Assembly: GCA_052169645.1 (NCBI GenBank)
Contig: JBQNCA010000017.1
Span: 1-32,513, forward strand
Direction: 5' to 3'
Length of the DNA stretch: 32,513 bases
Source of the DNA: JAIKWW01 sp052169645
GTDB taxonomy: Bacteria; Bacillota; Clostridia; Peptostreptococcales; Anaerovoracaceae
The translations under genes were made by a program, and so were the position numbers. Shown here one piece after another: positions 1 through 8,012 of the stretch. Numbering within the stretch: position 1 is the stretch's first letter; each line of letters begins with the position of its first letter. The notes beneath the pieces were generated by a model. That model had not been told where the DNA came from. It was given only the letters and a program-made list of their open reading frames with translations, and did no database searches.

Positions 1-56
1 TTATCACCACTCATTTCAGTTCGTTACACGGGAGCATGAATTGTTCAGATCTGCTT

Positions 57-80
57 AAAGAGTTTATATAACAACTCTTT
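57..80. repeat. 8-bp inverted repeat, possible terminator of a gene outside the window
   Basis: AAAGAGTT (57-64) and AACTCTTT (73-80) form an 8-bp stem with an 8-nt AT loop, followed on the plus strand by TCATTAT. Short plus-strand frames that are open from base 1 stop at 39, 58 and 71, so this could end a plus-strand gene lying left of the window. That is inference; no such gene can be identified from these few codons. Confidence 0.3.
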
Positions 81-94
81 TCATTATATGAAAT

Positions 95-134
95 AAGTGC
101 AGCAATTAGAGACTTTTCTCTTTCCGCTGCACTT
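95..134. repeat. 9-bp inverted repeat
   Basis: AAGTGCAGC (95-103) is the exact reverse complement of GCTGCACTT (126-134), with a 22-nt loop that itself contains AGAGA...TCTCT. It lies between the terminator of the MFS gene and the left edge. It could be a second, backup terminator or a structured RNA end. No T-tract is obvious on either side. Confidence 0.35.
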
Positions 135-142
135 TCAGTAGT

Positions 143-180
143 AAAAACAGCCGATGAATTGTAATCAATCGGCTGTTTTT
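143..180 (-). terminator. Bidirectional intrinsic terminator after the MFS transporter gene
   Basis: AAAAACAGCCGAT (143-155) pairs perfectly with ATCGGCTGTTTTT (168-180) around a 12-nt loop. Read on the minus strand this gives a GC-containing stem followed by a run of T, 36 nt past the stop codon of the MFS gene. The symmetric A and T flanks mean it would also stop plus-strand transcription. Confidence 0.85.
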
Positions 181-216
181 ATTAAATATAAATTCGTTAT
201 AAATCCATTATATGAC

Positions 217-1473
217 TTATTTCGCTCTGCTCATGAGTCTGTAGCAGAAAGACATTACTATACCGAGCAAACCGAGACCCATAGCTACATAATAAGCCTG
301 AGTGTAAGGTGGCTGGAATGCAAGCAATACCTTAGGTCCTACAATACCTGCGATTGCGAAACCTGTGAACATGATACCGTAGTTTACACCATTGTTCTTA
401 GGTCCGAACTGCTCTGCGCAGAATCCCGGATATACGCCCATGAAAGAACCGAATGCCAGACCTACAAGTATAACACCGAGTCTGAATACGCCTACATCGC
501 CTGCGCCGGCTCTGCTTACTACAAAGAGACCGATAGTACCTACTATCAACATGATAGTCAGAGTATTTACACGACCGATCTTATCGGAAATCCAACCGCA
601 AGCTACACGTCCGAGAGCATTTGCAAGTGCAAGGAGTGTTACTGTAGTAGCAGCTGTTGTAACAACAGATGCTAAAGTCGGATCCTGACCTGCGAATACT
701 ACGGTAGTCATTACACCGCGGCACTGAGAAATCATCATCAGACCGAATGTAGCACCGCAAACCATCATAACCATCATTATCCAGAATATAGGGTCGGCAA
801 GCATCTGTTTCCAGTTTTTACTTTCAGGAACTTTTGCGCCCGCTTTAGGTGCAGGAGGAGTCCATCCTTCAGGAACGAAGCCTACCGGGCATCTTGTTAT
901 AAGGAATGCGCCGCAGCAGATAACTACGAGGTATACGATACCGAGTACTTTGAAAGTATTCAGAACTGTATCAGGGTTTACGATGTTCTTTATAATCAGC
1001 GGCAGTATAACGGAACCGAGACCGTAAGTCGCTGTTGCAAGACCGCCTACAAGACCTGCCTTATCAGGGAAGAACTTGATAGAGTTACCGATTGTGCATC
1101 CGTAAACAAGTCCCATACCGAGACCCATTACAACACCGTAGCCTATAACTACCATGATAGGGGAAGTTGCACAACCTGCAATGAATACACCGCCTCCGAA
1201 GAGAAGACCTCCAACGAATACAGACCACTTAGGACCGAGGTTATCGTTGATGTAACCGCCGATAATCATAGGAACAGGTCCGATTGAATTGGCAAGCGTA
1301 AATGCCCACATCAATGTTTTAGGAACTGCTTCGCCGAACTCAGGTGCAAAGTGACCGACAAGAGCCGGCATGAACATGGACCATGCATATCCTGTACCGA
1401 TCATTACGTTGATGATACAGCTGATTGTCAATACGGTCCATCTTTTTTTAGTAAGGTTCTGATTCTCACTCAT
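217..1473 (-). CDS. MFS transporter, OFA (oxalate/formate antiporter-like) family
   Basis: This 418-aa integral membrane protein has about 12 hydrophobic segments and moves a small solute, probably an organic anion, across the inner membrane. The N-terminal stretch around residues 26-38 (GTGYAWSMFMPAL) resembles the OFA subfamily. Two MFS loop motifs are visible: GGYINDNLGPK at residues 72-82 (loop 2-3) and GWISDKIGR at 293-301 (loop 8-9). The start ATG has AAAGGAG 9 nt upstream. The gene stands alone: a terminator lies downstream and a long control region upstream, and the next gene on the same strand encodes a MalT-like LuxR regulator that may control it. Codons are richer in C-ending forms (ATC, AAC, TTC) than in the regulator gene, which suggests high expression. 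The substrate cannot be read from sequence; oxalate/formate is only the family name. Confidence 0.85.
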   Translation of the reverse strand: MSENQNLTKKRWTVLTISCIINVMIGTGYAWSMFMPALVGHFAPEFGEAVPKTLMWAFTLANSIGPVPMIIGGYINDNLGPKWSVFVGGLLFGGGVFIAGCATSPIMVVIGYGVVMGLGMGLVYGCTIGNSIKFFPDKAGLVGGLATATYGLGSVILPLIIKNIVNPDTVLNTFKVLGIVYLVVICCGAFLITRCPVGFVPEGWTPPAPKAGAKVPESKNWKQMLADPIFWIMMVMMVCGATFGLMMISQCRGVMTTVVFAGQDPTLASVVTTAATTVTLLALANALGRVACGWISDKIGRVNTLTIMLIVGTIGLFVVSRAGAGDVGVFRLGVILVGLAFGSFMGVYPGFCAEQFGPKNNGVNYGIMFTGFAIAGIVGPKVLLAFQPPYTQAYYVAMGLGLLGIVMSFCYRLMSRAK

Positions 1474-1666
1474 TTCTGATATCTCCTTTACTATGCATCC
1501 TTTTGAGGATGACTTTAAAAGTATGGATAAATAATAACAACAGATTCGGTATCTTCAAAAATCGGACAACTGCCTTTCCGAATTATAGTTTCAACCTCAT
1601 CCGATCCGATATAGTATTAATAAATATAATTTGTATAAATATTATATGCATCAATACTTACCGTAT

Positions 1667-1702
1667 GTTCACATTATATACACAAAATTTTATCTTGTGA
1701 AC
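1667..1702 (-). promoter_or_regulatory. Promoter of the MFS gene flanked by a GTTCACA inverted repeat
   Basis: On the minus strand TTCACA (complement of 1696-1701) and TATAAT (complement of 1673-1678) are separated by exactly 17 bp, a good housekeeping-type promoter with a perfect -10. Perfect 7-bp arms GTTCACA (1667-1673) and TGTGAAC (1696-1702) overlap the -10 edge and the -35. A protein bound to both arms would cover the promoter, so an operator is plausible. The predicted start near 1666 leaves a leader of about 190 nt before the ATG. Confidence 0.6.
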
Positions 1703-1817
1703 TATACTAACGTATACGAATGGTGTGCTAATAATAATTTAAACCAAACTAAACAGTATAAAACTCATATATCATGTCGATTAATGACATAATCAACTTA
1801 TTTATTTTTCATAAATA

Positions 1818-1850
1818 TATATCAAAAAATTACACGCATTTTTTGATATA
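1818..1850. repeat. Palindrome with 13-bp arms between regulator and MFS genes
   Basis: TATATCAAAAAAT (1818-1830) and ATTTTTTGATATA (1838-1850) are perfect complements around a 7-nt spacer. The element lies about 120 bp upstream of the MFS promoter and about 160 bp beyond the LuxR terminator. It may be a binding site for the neighbouring regulator, or an AT-rich terminator. The sequence alone does not decide. Confidence 0.5.
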
Positions 1851-2011
1851 GGAACAAATATTTTACAAGAATATATCTATGATATTTTAATGCATTTATC
1901 TTGCCCAAGTGAAATTAGAAAATATTGCTTCTATAATATATGCATTTATATAAAAATCTACTTATATGTACACTGCGGTTTTAAATAATCCCACCATATT
2001 TACAGAGTCAA

Positions 2012-2045
2012 AAAAACTTGCAGTCATTGAAACTACAAGTTTTTA
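2012..2045 (-). terminator. Intrinsic terminator of the LuxR-family regulator gene
   Basis: A 12-bp stem is formed by AAAAACTTGCAG (2012-2023) and CTACAAGTTTTT (about 2033-2044). The single mismatch becomes a G-U pair on the minus-strand RNA, which supports that orientation. A T-run closes the stem, 19 nt after the stop codon at 2064. Confidence 0.7.
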
Positions 2046-2063
2046 TATCTATATAATTTTGAT

Positions 2064-4544
2064 TTAATTTGTACTTATTTTTTTTGACAGAGATGCTCTG
2101 TTATTTATACCCAGACGATTATATATATTGGAAAGGCTCTTTTTTATGGTAATCTCGGCTACATTCAGCTGCTTTGCTATTTCCATATTGGTCTTCCCCT
2201 CGGCTACAAGCATGGATATCTCACGCTCACGCTTCGTAAGCATGCTCAGAGGAGAATCGTCACCTTCCTTGAGCATCACATTGAGATTCTTCTTATATTT
2301 CTTATACAGCTGGCGGCACTTGTCTGCAAAATCACGCTGAGCCCCGCAAAGCTCATTATTCTGCAAGAAAGGATATAAGCTTCTTGAATTTTCGACAAAA
2401 GGCATATACAACTTGTCTTCATAAGCATCTTCCACAGCCTTTTTGATATGATCCAGAGCCAAATCTCTCATCCCGAGTTTATTGTAGCTGACAGCCACAC
2501 ATATATTCAGATATATCTCGGTAAGCAAATTAGGAAATTCCCGTGCCGCCGAAAAGAAGTTTTCCGCCAAGCCGAGCAATTGACCGTGCTCCTCCTGATT
2601 TATCAAAATACGTGCATATACTATATATAAAAAATTCTTTGCTGGATGATATACTCCCATATCCTCAAAATCACCGTCAAGAATCCACGGCTCTATAGAT
2701 TTTATCTGATTGAACTGAGCATATATAAATGACTTGCAGACATCAGCGGTATGTATAAATACATATTGCTCGCTGCTTGTCACCAAATCTCTCAAATTAT
2801 CCAATATTTCAAGCGATTTATCCGCATCACCTTTAAATACATATATTCGAGCCTGCAGAAAATAAGCGCATATCATTACTCCTACCTGCCTGTATTTGTG
2901 AGCAACATTCAAAGCTTTAAAAGACAAAATCTCTGCTCTGTCTATATGGGCATTGAAAAATTCCTTTTCCGCCTCAAGAATATATTCACCGCCTCTGCCG
3001 TTGTTATTCGTCAAATGATAATAAATATCTCTGGAATCATACATATCCTGAACAAGCTGATTTAAAGAGTTCTTATTCCGATAAAACATAAACAGTACGG
3101 ACGGAGCTCCGTAAGTCCAGCTCCCGTGACTGTCCTCTATTGAAGACGGCTTTTTCAAAAAGCGTGCAGCTTTTTTCTGAAATTCGGTCATCTTTCGGAT
3201 GTCATTATAGGAAAGAAAGCTGAGCAGCATATAATACTCGCCCTTCAGCTCAAGGCGTTCACGCTCGGGAATATCTTCATTTCTCACACATTCCTTCAAG
3301 AACTGTAAGGTTTTCTGAAGGCGCCCAGGTTCATTCATCATAGATAGCTGACGAGCATATATCATGACAGCCATAGGATATTTTGAAAGAATTTTCTCAG
3401 GACATGCACTGAAAGCTTCTATCATAATATTTTTGCTTCTGCCCGAAAGACTTCTTCCCTTACCGCGTTCAAATGATTTCAACATATCTTCAAAATTTCC
3501 GCTCCTGTAATAGTTGAGCGTGGCTCTAAAGAATTGTCCGTTCAGATAATGCCAGTCGGCGGCATGTCTGAAAACCTCGTTTCTGTATCTAACATCCCTC
3601 ATTTTAAGCTTATTTCTGAGAAATTTTGAAAACATGCTGTGTATATGATAGTTATGAGCCTTGGGATCCCACCTTATAAAACCGTTTGACGCCACTATAT
3701 CCTCAAGTATCAAAAGCGGATCGTCCTTGCGGCGCACAAATCTTGCCTGTTCTTTTGTAAATGTACTGAACACACATATTCTCATAAGGAAATCCTTATA
3801 GTCGTCATTATAAGATGAGTATATGGATTTTTCAAAAAGATCGGTAATATCCAACGGATATTCAAACGAAGATGATGCCGCATATTCCTGAAGTTCAAGG
3901 TAAATAGCCGTAATCCAACCCTCGGTATACTGATAAAGCTTCCAATGCTCCTTTTCGGAAATACGTATGCCCGCATCTACCACATATCGCCTGCACTCTT
4001 CCTCCGTAAGCTTGAAATCATACCATGAAATAGTCAGCAAAAGATTTTTTAATTTCAATTCCTCCCTGTGGGAATCGAATAAGCAGCGGCCTATCAGCAT
4101 AAAATGCAGATTTCTCATTCGCTCACGTGCCACAGCTTCAAAAAAAGCATCCGATTCCGGAGTGCGAACAAAATGATAATCATCTATTACAAATATAATG
4201 TTATCCTGTAATTTTATAGTACTTATAAGACTCCCCGCCATACCGGCAGTATTTATATCTTCCGGAAATCCTATCTTCAAAAGCTGTCCGGATACGTTCT
4301 CATCAAGCTGTGCGATCATTCTGCAAAAGCTTTCCCAAAAATCATTTTTTGCGGAATCCAATGCGGAGAGCCATATATACATGTCTCCCGATTCCTTTAC
4401 TACCGCTCTGGCGTATGCAGTTTTGCCATAACCCATGGGAGCTTCCAACACTATAAGAGGGTATTTCCCAATCTTATGCATTTTTTCTTCCAAACGTTTT
4501 GATCTGAATCGTACCTTATAATCAACAGTTTTTTTCCTAGGCAT
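2064..4544 (-). CDS. MalT-like ATP-dependent LuxR-family (LAL) transcriptional regulator
   Basis: This 826-aa protein has the STAND/LAL layout: an N-terminal NTPase, a long helical repeat region and a C-terminal LuxR helix-turn-helix. The Walker A motif APMGYGKTA is at residues 35-43, and a Walker B-like strand IIFVIDDYH is at 116-124. Residues from about 340 to 720 look like TPR-type helical repeats, the usual sensor platform. The last 60 residues hold LTKREREISMLVAEGKTNMEIA, typical of LuxR DNA-binding domains. Proteins of this type (MalT is the model) bind ATP and an inducer, oligomerise and activate nearby promoters. The start ATG is preceded by GGAG at good spacing. The adjacent MFS transporter on the same strand is the most likely target, with uptake substrate and inducer possibly identical (inference). 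A terminator separates the two transcripts. Confidence 0.88.
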   Translation of the reverse strand: MPRKKTVDYKVRFRSKRLEEKMHKIGKYPLIVLEAPMGYGKTAYARAVVKESGDMYIWLSALDSAKNDFWESFCRMIAQLDENVSGQLLKIGFPEDINTAGMAGSLISTIKLQDNIIFVIDDYHFVRTPESDAFFEAVARERMRNLHFMLIGRCLFDSHREELKLKNLLLTISWYDFKLTEEECRRYVVDAGIRISEKEHWKLYQYTEGWITAIYLELQEYAASSSFEYPLDITDLFEKSIYSSYNDDYKDFLMRICVFSTFTKEQARFVRRKDDPLLILEDIVASNGFIRWDPKAHNYHIHSMFSKFLRNKLKMRDVRYRNEVFRHAADWHYLNGQFFRATLNYYRSGNFEDMLKSFERGKGRSLSGRSKNIMIEAFSACPEKILSKYPMAVMIYARQLSMMNEPGRLQKTLQFLKECVRNEDIPERERLELKGEYYMLLSFLSYNDIRKMTEFQKKAARFLKKPSSIEDSHGSWTYGAPSVLFMFYRNKNSLNQLVQDMYDSRDIYYHLTNNNGRGGEYILEAEKEFFNAHIDRAEILSFKALNVAHKYRQVGVMICAYFLQARIYVFKGDADKSLEILDNLRDLVTSSEQYVFIHTADVCKSFIYAQFNQIKSIEPWILDGDFEDMGVYHPAKNFLYIVYARILINQEEHGQLLGLAENFFSAAREFPNLLTEIYLNICVAVSYNKLGMRDLALDHIKKAVEDAYEDKLYMPFVENSRSLYPFLQNNELCGAQRDFADKCRQLYKKYKKNLNVMLKEGDDSPLSMLTKREREISMLVAEGKTNMEIAKQLNVAEITIKKSLSNIYNRLGINNRASLSKKISTN

Positions 4545-4686
4545 TTCTTTTCTCCGATCTCAACACTTAAGCTTTAAAAAACACCACAGGCTCATATGAT
4601 CTCAAACCTAAACCATAGCGAGCATATACAAACCATCGTAAAATTTTCAGATACTATTAACTATTATCTAAAAAATGAGTATATAA

Positions 4687-4714
4687 ATTATATCATATTT
4701 TTCTTGAAAAATAT
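4687..4714 (-). promoter_or_regulatory. Possible extended -10 promoter with palindrome before the LuxR gene
   Basis: On the minus strand TGATATAAT forms an extended -10 (TATAAT is the complement of 4687-4692), with a poor -35. Immediately upstream lies an AT palindrome, ATATTTTTC (4695-4703) and GAAAAATAT (4706-4714), which could serve as an operator. The predicted leader is about 135 nt. The 191-bp gap between the TsaD-like gene and the regulator holds nothing else that I can identify. Confidence 0.35.
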
Positions 4715-4735
4715 AGCAATTTTATGCATGACTAA

Positions 4736-5785
4736 CTATTCTCCGATTGCCAAAAATGCTGTACCTACAGCGTTATCAACGGAATATTTCGGGTTCGAAA
4801 AATGCATTTTTATGCATGGAGCATCCATGTGCTCCGACAGATAATTTTGTAAAAATTTACTTGCCGCAACTCCTCCTGCAAGAGTCACATTATCGGTATC
4901 CGTATGTTCAAAAGCATTTCTTATCATAGCTTCAACAGCTGCAGCAATTCTGAAAAACAATTCCGTTATAAGCATTTCCTTATGTACACTTTTATCTATA
5001 AGATGCTGAGCCGCCGTCTCTATCCCTGAAAGATTTACAAAGCTTCCGTCTATTTTAATCTGAGGTAAAATCGGGTTTTCAGGGATTATATTACCGCTTC
5101 TCGAATAATGATATTTAAATTCATTTCTATATGCTTCGGCAATCGCATCCATTTCCGCCCCTGCGGGGAATCTCATTCCAAGCGCCACTCCTACTCTGTC
5201 GAGAAGCTGCCCGAAAGAAATATCCTTTGTGCCTCCCACAATATCGATAGGCAAATTGCCCTTTGTCAGCAATATTTCACCCGTACCTCCCGAGAGGTGA
5301 AATGCCAATCCCGATGCATCCTTTTCGGCTAAAGCTGCGTCATCGATGCGGGCTGCCGCTATATGTCCCTCCTGATGAGAAAAAAGCTTTAAAGGAACTC
5401 CGTGCGACACTGCCAAGGTTCTTGCCAAGCCTTCTCCCGCAAGAAATACCGGCATATATGAATTTTCCGTCGGTCTTGGTCGGTTGCTCGCAGCTGCGGC
5501 GACTATTCTCAAACGACCCGCTGCTTCCGTTGCTTCTTTAATCGCCGTTTCTAAAAGCTCGGGCAGATTTACAACATGTTGAAATAATGCATCGGACTGT
5601 CTCAAGCCTCGCTTTCCCGCCTTTACAGTAAGCAATTTTCTGCAATCGGCAAGAATGTTTCCCCGAGTGTCCAAGACAGCTGCCGAGCTTGTGTAATTGC
5701 TCGTATCAAAAGCAATGACGACCTTCCTTTCAGCGTGATCGTCATTTTTTACTTCTATTGAATTATCAGTATTGCCGTTTTTCAT
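4736..5785 (-). CDS. TsaD/Kae1-like paralog (peptidase M22 / glycoprotease family), function unknown
   Basis: This 349-aa ASKHA-fold protein is related to TsaD (t6A tRNA modification) but belongs to the paralogous clade seen beside nusB in Clostridia. The N-terminal strand reads AFDTSNYTSSAAV (25-37) in place of TsaD's ETSCDET-type motif. The metal-binding pair is kept as HQEGH (His137, His141). The glycine-rich SGGTGE (165-170), LLDRVG (194-199), AGGVAAS (303-309) and D337-N338 motifs match the nucleotide and metal site of the family. So the fold and active site look intact while the substrate is probably not the canonical TsaD one (inference). The start lacks a clear Shine-Dalgarno sequence; no better start is visible, and the first 20 residues are probably disordered. 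It lies 46 nt behind nusB and is probably co-transcribed. Confidence 0.75.
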   Translation of the reverse strand: MKNGNTDNSIEVKNDDHAERKVVIAFDTSNYTSSAAVLDTRGNILADCRKLLTVKAGKRGLRQSDALFQHVVNLPELLETAIKEATEAAGRLRIVAAAASNRPRPTENSYMPVFLAGEGLARTLAVSHGVPLKLFSHQEGHIAAARIDDAALAEKDASGLAFHLSGGTGEILLTKGNLPIDIVGGTKDISFGQLLDRVGVALGMRFPAGAEMDAIAEAYRNEFKYHYSRSGNIIPENPILPQIKIDGSFVNLSGIETAAQHLIDKSVHKEMLITELFFRIAAAVEAMIRNAFEHTDTDNVTLAGGVAASKFLQNYLSEHMDAPCIKMHFSNPKYSVDNAVGTAFLAIGE

Positions 5786-5831
5786 TGCATATTACCGTTC
5801 ATATGAAAAAATATTTTTTCTTATATAAATT

Positions 5832-6233
5832 TTACACATTTTCAGATTTAACCACTTTTCCCAAAAGTCCGTTTACAAATTTTGCGGATTTATCGGTACT
5901 GAAATTCTTGGCAAGCTCCACAGCTTCATTTATTGATACGCTTTCAGGAATAGCGTCCACAAACAGAATTTCTGTAAGAGCCAATCTTAATATTGCCAAA
6001 TCTACAGCCGGCATACGTTTTACCTTCCAATTTATACTGTATTTATCTATAATTTCATCAATATCATCAATGTTGGCGGTCAAATATGAATATGTGTTTC
6101 TCACATATTCGGATGCCTTACCTTTCATATTATTTTCTACATATTGCTCAAAATCACTTTCACTAAAGCTGTTTGTCAGCCCCATCTGATAGAGCAGCTT
6201 CATCAGATGTTCACGTTCCTTACCTCTTTCCAA
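5832..6233 (-). CDS. nusB: Transcription antitermination factor NusB (TTG start)
   Basis: NusB binds boxA RNA together with NusE (ribosomal protein S10) and promotes antitermination on rRNA operons. The protein is all-helical; the N-terminal helix EREHLMKLLYQMG and the C-terminal part AVDLAILRLALTEILF...SINEAVELAKNFSTD are typical of the family. The longest frame begins at a GTG at 6272 without a ribosome-binding site. A TTG at 6231-6233 has CGGAGG six bases upstream, and starting there gives 133 aa beginning MERGKERE, close to the 131 aa of the Bacillus subtilis protein. I therefore use the TTG. It follows asp23 and precedes the TsaD-like gene. The xseA and xseB genes often found next to nusB are absent here. 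Confidence 0.88.
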   Translation of the reverse strand: MERGKEREHLMKLLYQMGLTNSFSESDFEQYVENNMKGKASEYVRNTYSYLTANIDDIDEIIDKYSINWKVKRMPAVDLAILRLALTEILFVDAIPESVSINEAVELAKNFSTDKSAKFVNGLLGKVVKSENV

Positions 6234-6239
6234 AGCAAA

Positions 6240-6245
6240 CCTCCG
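6240..6245 (-). promoter_or_regulatory. Ribosome-binding site that sets the nusB TTG start
   Basis: CGGAGG on the minus strand lies six bases before TTG (6231-6233), inside the upstream extension of the longer frame. No comparable site precedes the GTG at 6270-6272, so the shorter product is preferred. Confidence 0.7.
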
Positions 6246-6281
6246 AATGCAGATCTTTACCTGCAAATTCACACAATAGAC

Positions 6282-6638
6282 TTATTTTTCAAAGTGTATG
6301 CCCTGTATATGAACATTTATGCTGTCTACAGCCATACCCGTCAAATTTTCCAGTTCCTTTTTTATGTTTTCCTGAAGTTTCCAAGCCATTGAAGGAATCT
6401 TTACACCGTACTCGGCAATAACAAACAAATCTATGCTTATGCGATCATCAGAAATGTTAACTTTAACTCCTCTTGCGTCCGGAGATTTCCCCAAAATATT
6501 TCCTGTAATCGCCGTCGTTATCCCCGATGCCAGTGATGCAACACCTTCCGTTTCCAATGCCGCCTTTGCAGCACATACTGCTATAACGTCGTCGTTGACC
6601 TTGATATTTCCATACTCATTTTCCATATCCGATGCCAT
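6282..6638 (-). CDS. Asp23/Gls24 family envelope-stress protein (YqhY-like)
   Basis: This is a small Asp23-fold protein of 118 aa. The family core is visible: NDDVIAVCAAKAALETEGV near the N-terminus, then alternating strands (GVKVNISDDRISIDLFVIAEYGV) and a helix followed by VDSINVHIQGIHF. In Bacillus subtilis the homologue yqhY sits in front of nusB and affects fatty-acid metabolism; Asp23 proteins in staphylococci are membrane-associated. I place the start at ATG 6636-6638, which has AAAGGA four bases upstream. The longer frame from 6662 has no ribosome-binding site. It is the first gene of the operon asp23 - nusB - TsaD paralog. Confidence 0.82.
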   Translation of the reverse strand: MASDMENEYGNIKVNDDVIAVCAAKAALETEGVASLASGITTAITGNILGKSPDARGVKVNISDDRISIDLFVIAEYGVKIPSMAWKLQENIKKELENLTGMAVDSINVHIQGIHFEK

Positions 6639-6687
6639 AACGTCCTTTCTGAAATCATGCATTTAAGCAATAGATTTCCACGATTTG

Positions 6688-6716
6688 ATTTTATCAAAAG
6701 AAAATAGGATTTACAA
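6688..6716 (-). promoter_or_regulatory. Promoter of the asp23-nusB operon
   Basis: On the minus strand TTGTAA (complement of 6711-6716) and TAAAAT (complement of 6688-6693) are 17 bp apart. The predicted start is near 6681, about 43 nt before the asp23 ATG. A small palindrome TTTGAT-TTT-ATCAAA overlaps the -10. Confidence 0.5.
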
Positions 6717-6738
6717 GCAGCGGGGGCTTTAAGTAAAG

Positions 6739-7983
6739 CTACAAATTGCCGGATATATTACTGCGACGAAGCATAAAATCCGGTTTCAACTCATAATGCA
6801 CAGGCAGCAACACACGTTGCTGAGCATGGGGTGCAACCTCGATTTTTTCACCTGAATCGGCATCATACATTTCCGAAACTTTATAATTTATAAAATCCGT
6901 ATTACCCGGACCGAAGATTTCCAACTCATCACCTGTTCTGAAATTGTTTCTCTGTTCGATCTCAGCCATTCCCGATTTTACATCATAATTACGCACTATA
7001 CCTACGAAATCATAATTTCTGATATATGCCGAGGATTCATAGTTTTGAGAATTTTCATCCGGTTTGTCAAAGAAAAAGCCTGTGGTAAAGTGCCTGTTAC
7101 TTACTTTTGAAAGTTCCTCCAACCATTCAGGTTTAAAAGTAAAGTTCTCCGGATCATCATAATAGGAATCTATCGCAGTTCTGTAGGCACGAACAACTGT
7201 CGCCAAATAGAATACGGTTTTCATTCTGCCCTCTATCTTTGCAGATGCTACACCTGACTTTATAAGCTCAGGTATATGCTTTATCATACAGAGATCTTTG
7301 GAATTAAAAACATAGGTCCCTCTTTCATCCTCTTCTACGGGATAATATTCACCCGGACGCTTTTCTTCCATAAGAGAATAATTCCATCTGCAGGGATGAG
7401 CACACATTCCTCTGTTTGCATCTCTTGAGGTCATAAAATTGCTCAAAAGACAACGACCTGAATATGAGATACACATAGCTCCGTGAACAAAAGCTTCTAT
7501 TTCCATATCCTCGGGAATCTCGGAACGAAGCTCAGACAGATCTTTAAAAGACATTTCCCTGGCGGCAACAACTCTACTTACTCCCATTCCATGCCAGAAC
7601 TTGGCGGTTTCGTAATTTGTGTTGTTTGCCTGAGTGCTCAGATGAAGCTCGGCATCGGGGCGCTTCTCTTTTATTATTCGATATATGCCGGGATCGGAAA
7701 ATAAAAATGCATCTATAGGAATAGCTTTAATCCTGTCCATAAAGTCAGGAAGCTTCTTTATATCCTCATTGTGTGCAAATATGTTTATAGCCGAATATGC
7801 CTTACAGCCGTGCCTATGTGCATATTCCACGCCTTCCGACATCTCTTCAACCGAAAGACTTCCCGCAGATGAGCGCAGAGAAAAATCCTCTCCGCCGAAA
7901 TATACGGCATCCGCACCGTACGCTATTGCTATCTTTAATTTTTCAAGATCTCCCGCCGGAGCAAGCAATTCTATTTTTTTCAT
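6739..7983 (-). CDS. trhP2: tRNA hydroxylation protein TrhP2-like (peptidase U32 family, YrrO-like)
   Basis: This 414-aa U32-family protein corresponds in length to Bacillus subtilis YrrO (TrhP2). TrhP proteins carry out prephenate-dependent, oxygen-independent hydroxylation of U34 in tRNA, giving ho5U. The U32 signature is at residues 164-200: AFVHGAMCISYSGRCLLSN, then RGMCAHPCRW. Cysteines 171, 178, 194 and 198 are the likely iron-sulfur ligands of the family. The N-terminus ELLAPAGDLEKLKIAI is also diagnostic, so the old label 'protease' should not be used. AGAGG sits 7 nt before the ATG. It lies 29 nt downstream of trmR, whose product methylates ho5U to mo5U, so the two act in sequence. 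Only one TrhP gene is present here, whereas Bacillus has two in tandem. Confidence 0.87.
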   Translation of the reverse strand: MKKIELLAPAGDLEKLKIAIAYGADAVYFGGEDFSLRSSAGSLSVEEMSEGVEYAHRHGCKAYSAINIFAHNEDIKKLPDFMDRIKAIPIDAFLFSDPGIYRIIKEKRPDAELHLSTQANNTNYETAKFWHGMGVSRVVAAREMSFKDLSELRSEIPEDMEIEAFVHGAMCISYSGRCLLSNFMTSRDANRGMCAHPCRWNYSLMEEKRPGEYYPVEEDERGTYVFNSKDLCMIKHIPELIKSGVASAKIEGRMKTVFYLATVVRAYRTAIDSYYDDPENFTFKPEWLEELSKVSNRHFTTGFFFDKPDENSQNYESSAYIRNYDFVGIVRNYDVKSGMAEIEQRNNFRTGDELEIFGPGNTDFINYKVSEMYDADSGEKIEVAPHAQQRVLLPVHYELKPDFMLRRSNISGNL

Positions 7984-8012
7984 ACAATGACCTCTGTTGA
8001 GCTTTCGTCGCT

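Larger units (their letters stand above)
1474..2063. other. 590-bp AT-rich intergenic control region
   Basis: No credible gene lies here; the one 65-codon plus-strand frame (1503-1700) has low-complexity AT-rich content and no convincing ribosome-binding site. The region holds a minus-strand promoter (1673-1701) inside an inverted repeat, a 13-bp-arm palindrome (1818-1850) and the terminator of the LuxR gene (2012-2045). Its length is unusual for this otherwise compact window and fits a regulated promoter with a leader of about 190 nt. Confidence 0.7.

Noticed and set aside
154..675. 173-codon plus-strand frame opposite the MFS gene
   Set aside because: Cys-, Tyr- and Thr-rich translation with no domain; it begins inside the terminator hairpin and is antisense to a clear transporter gene.
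1503..1700. 65-codon plus-strand frame in the intergenic region
   Set aside because: AT-rich low-complexity translation, no ribosome-binding site, and it overlaps the predicted MFS promoter.
6731..6742. Small inverted repeat at the end of trhP as a terminator
   Set aside because: GCTTTA-AG-TAAAGC has only a 2-nt loop, includes the stop codon and has no T-tract on the minus strand.
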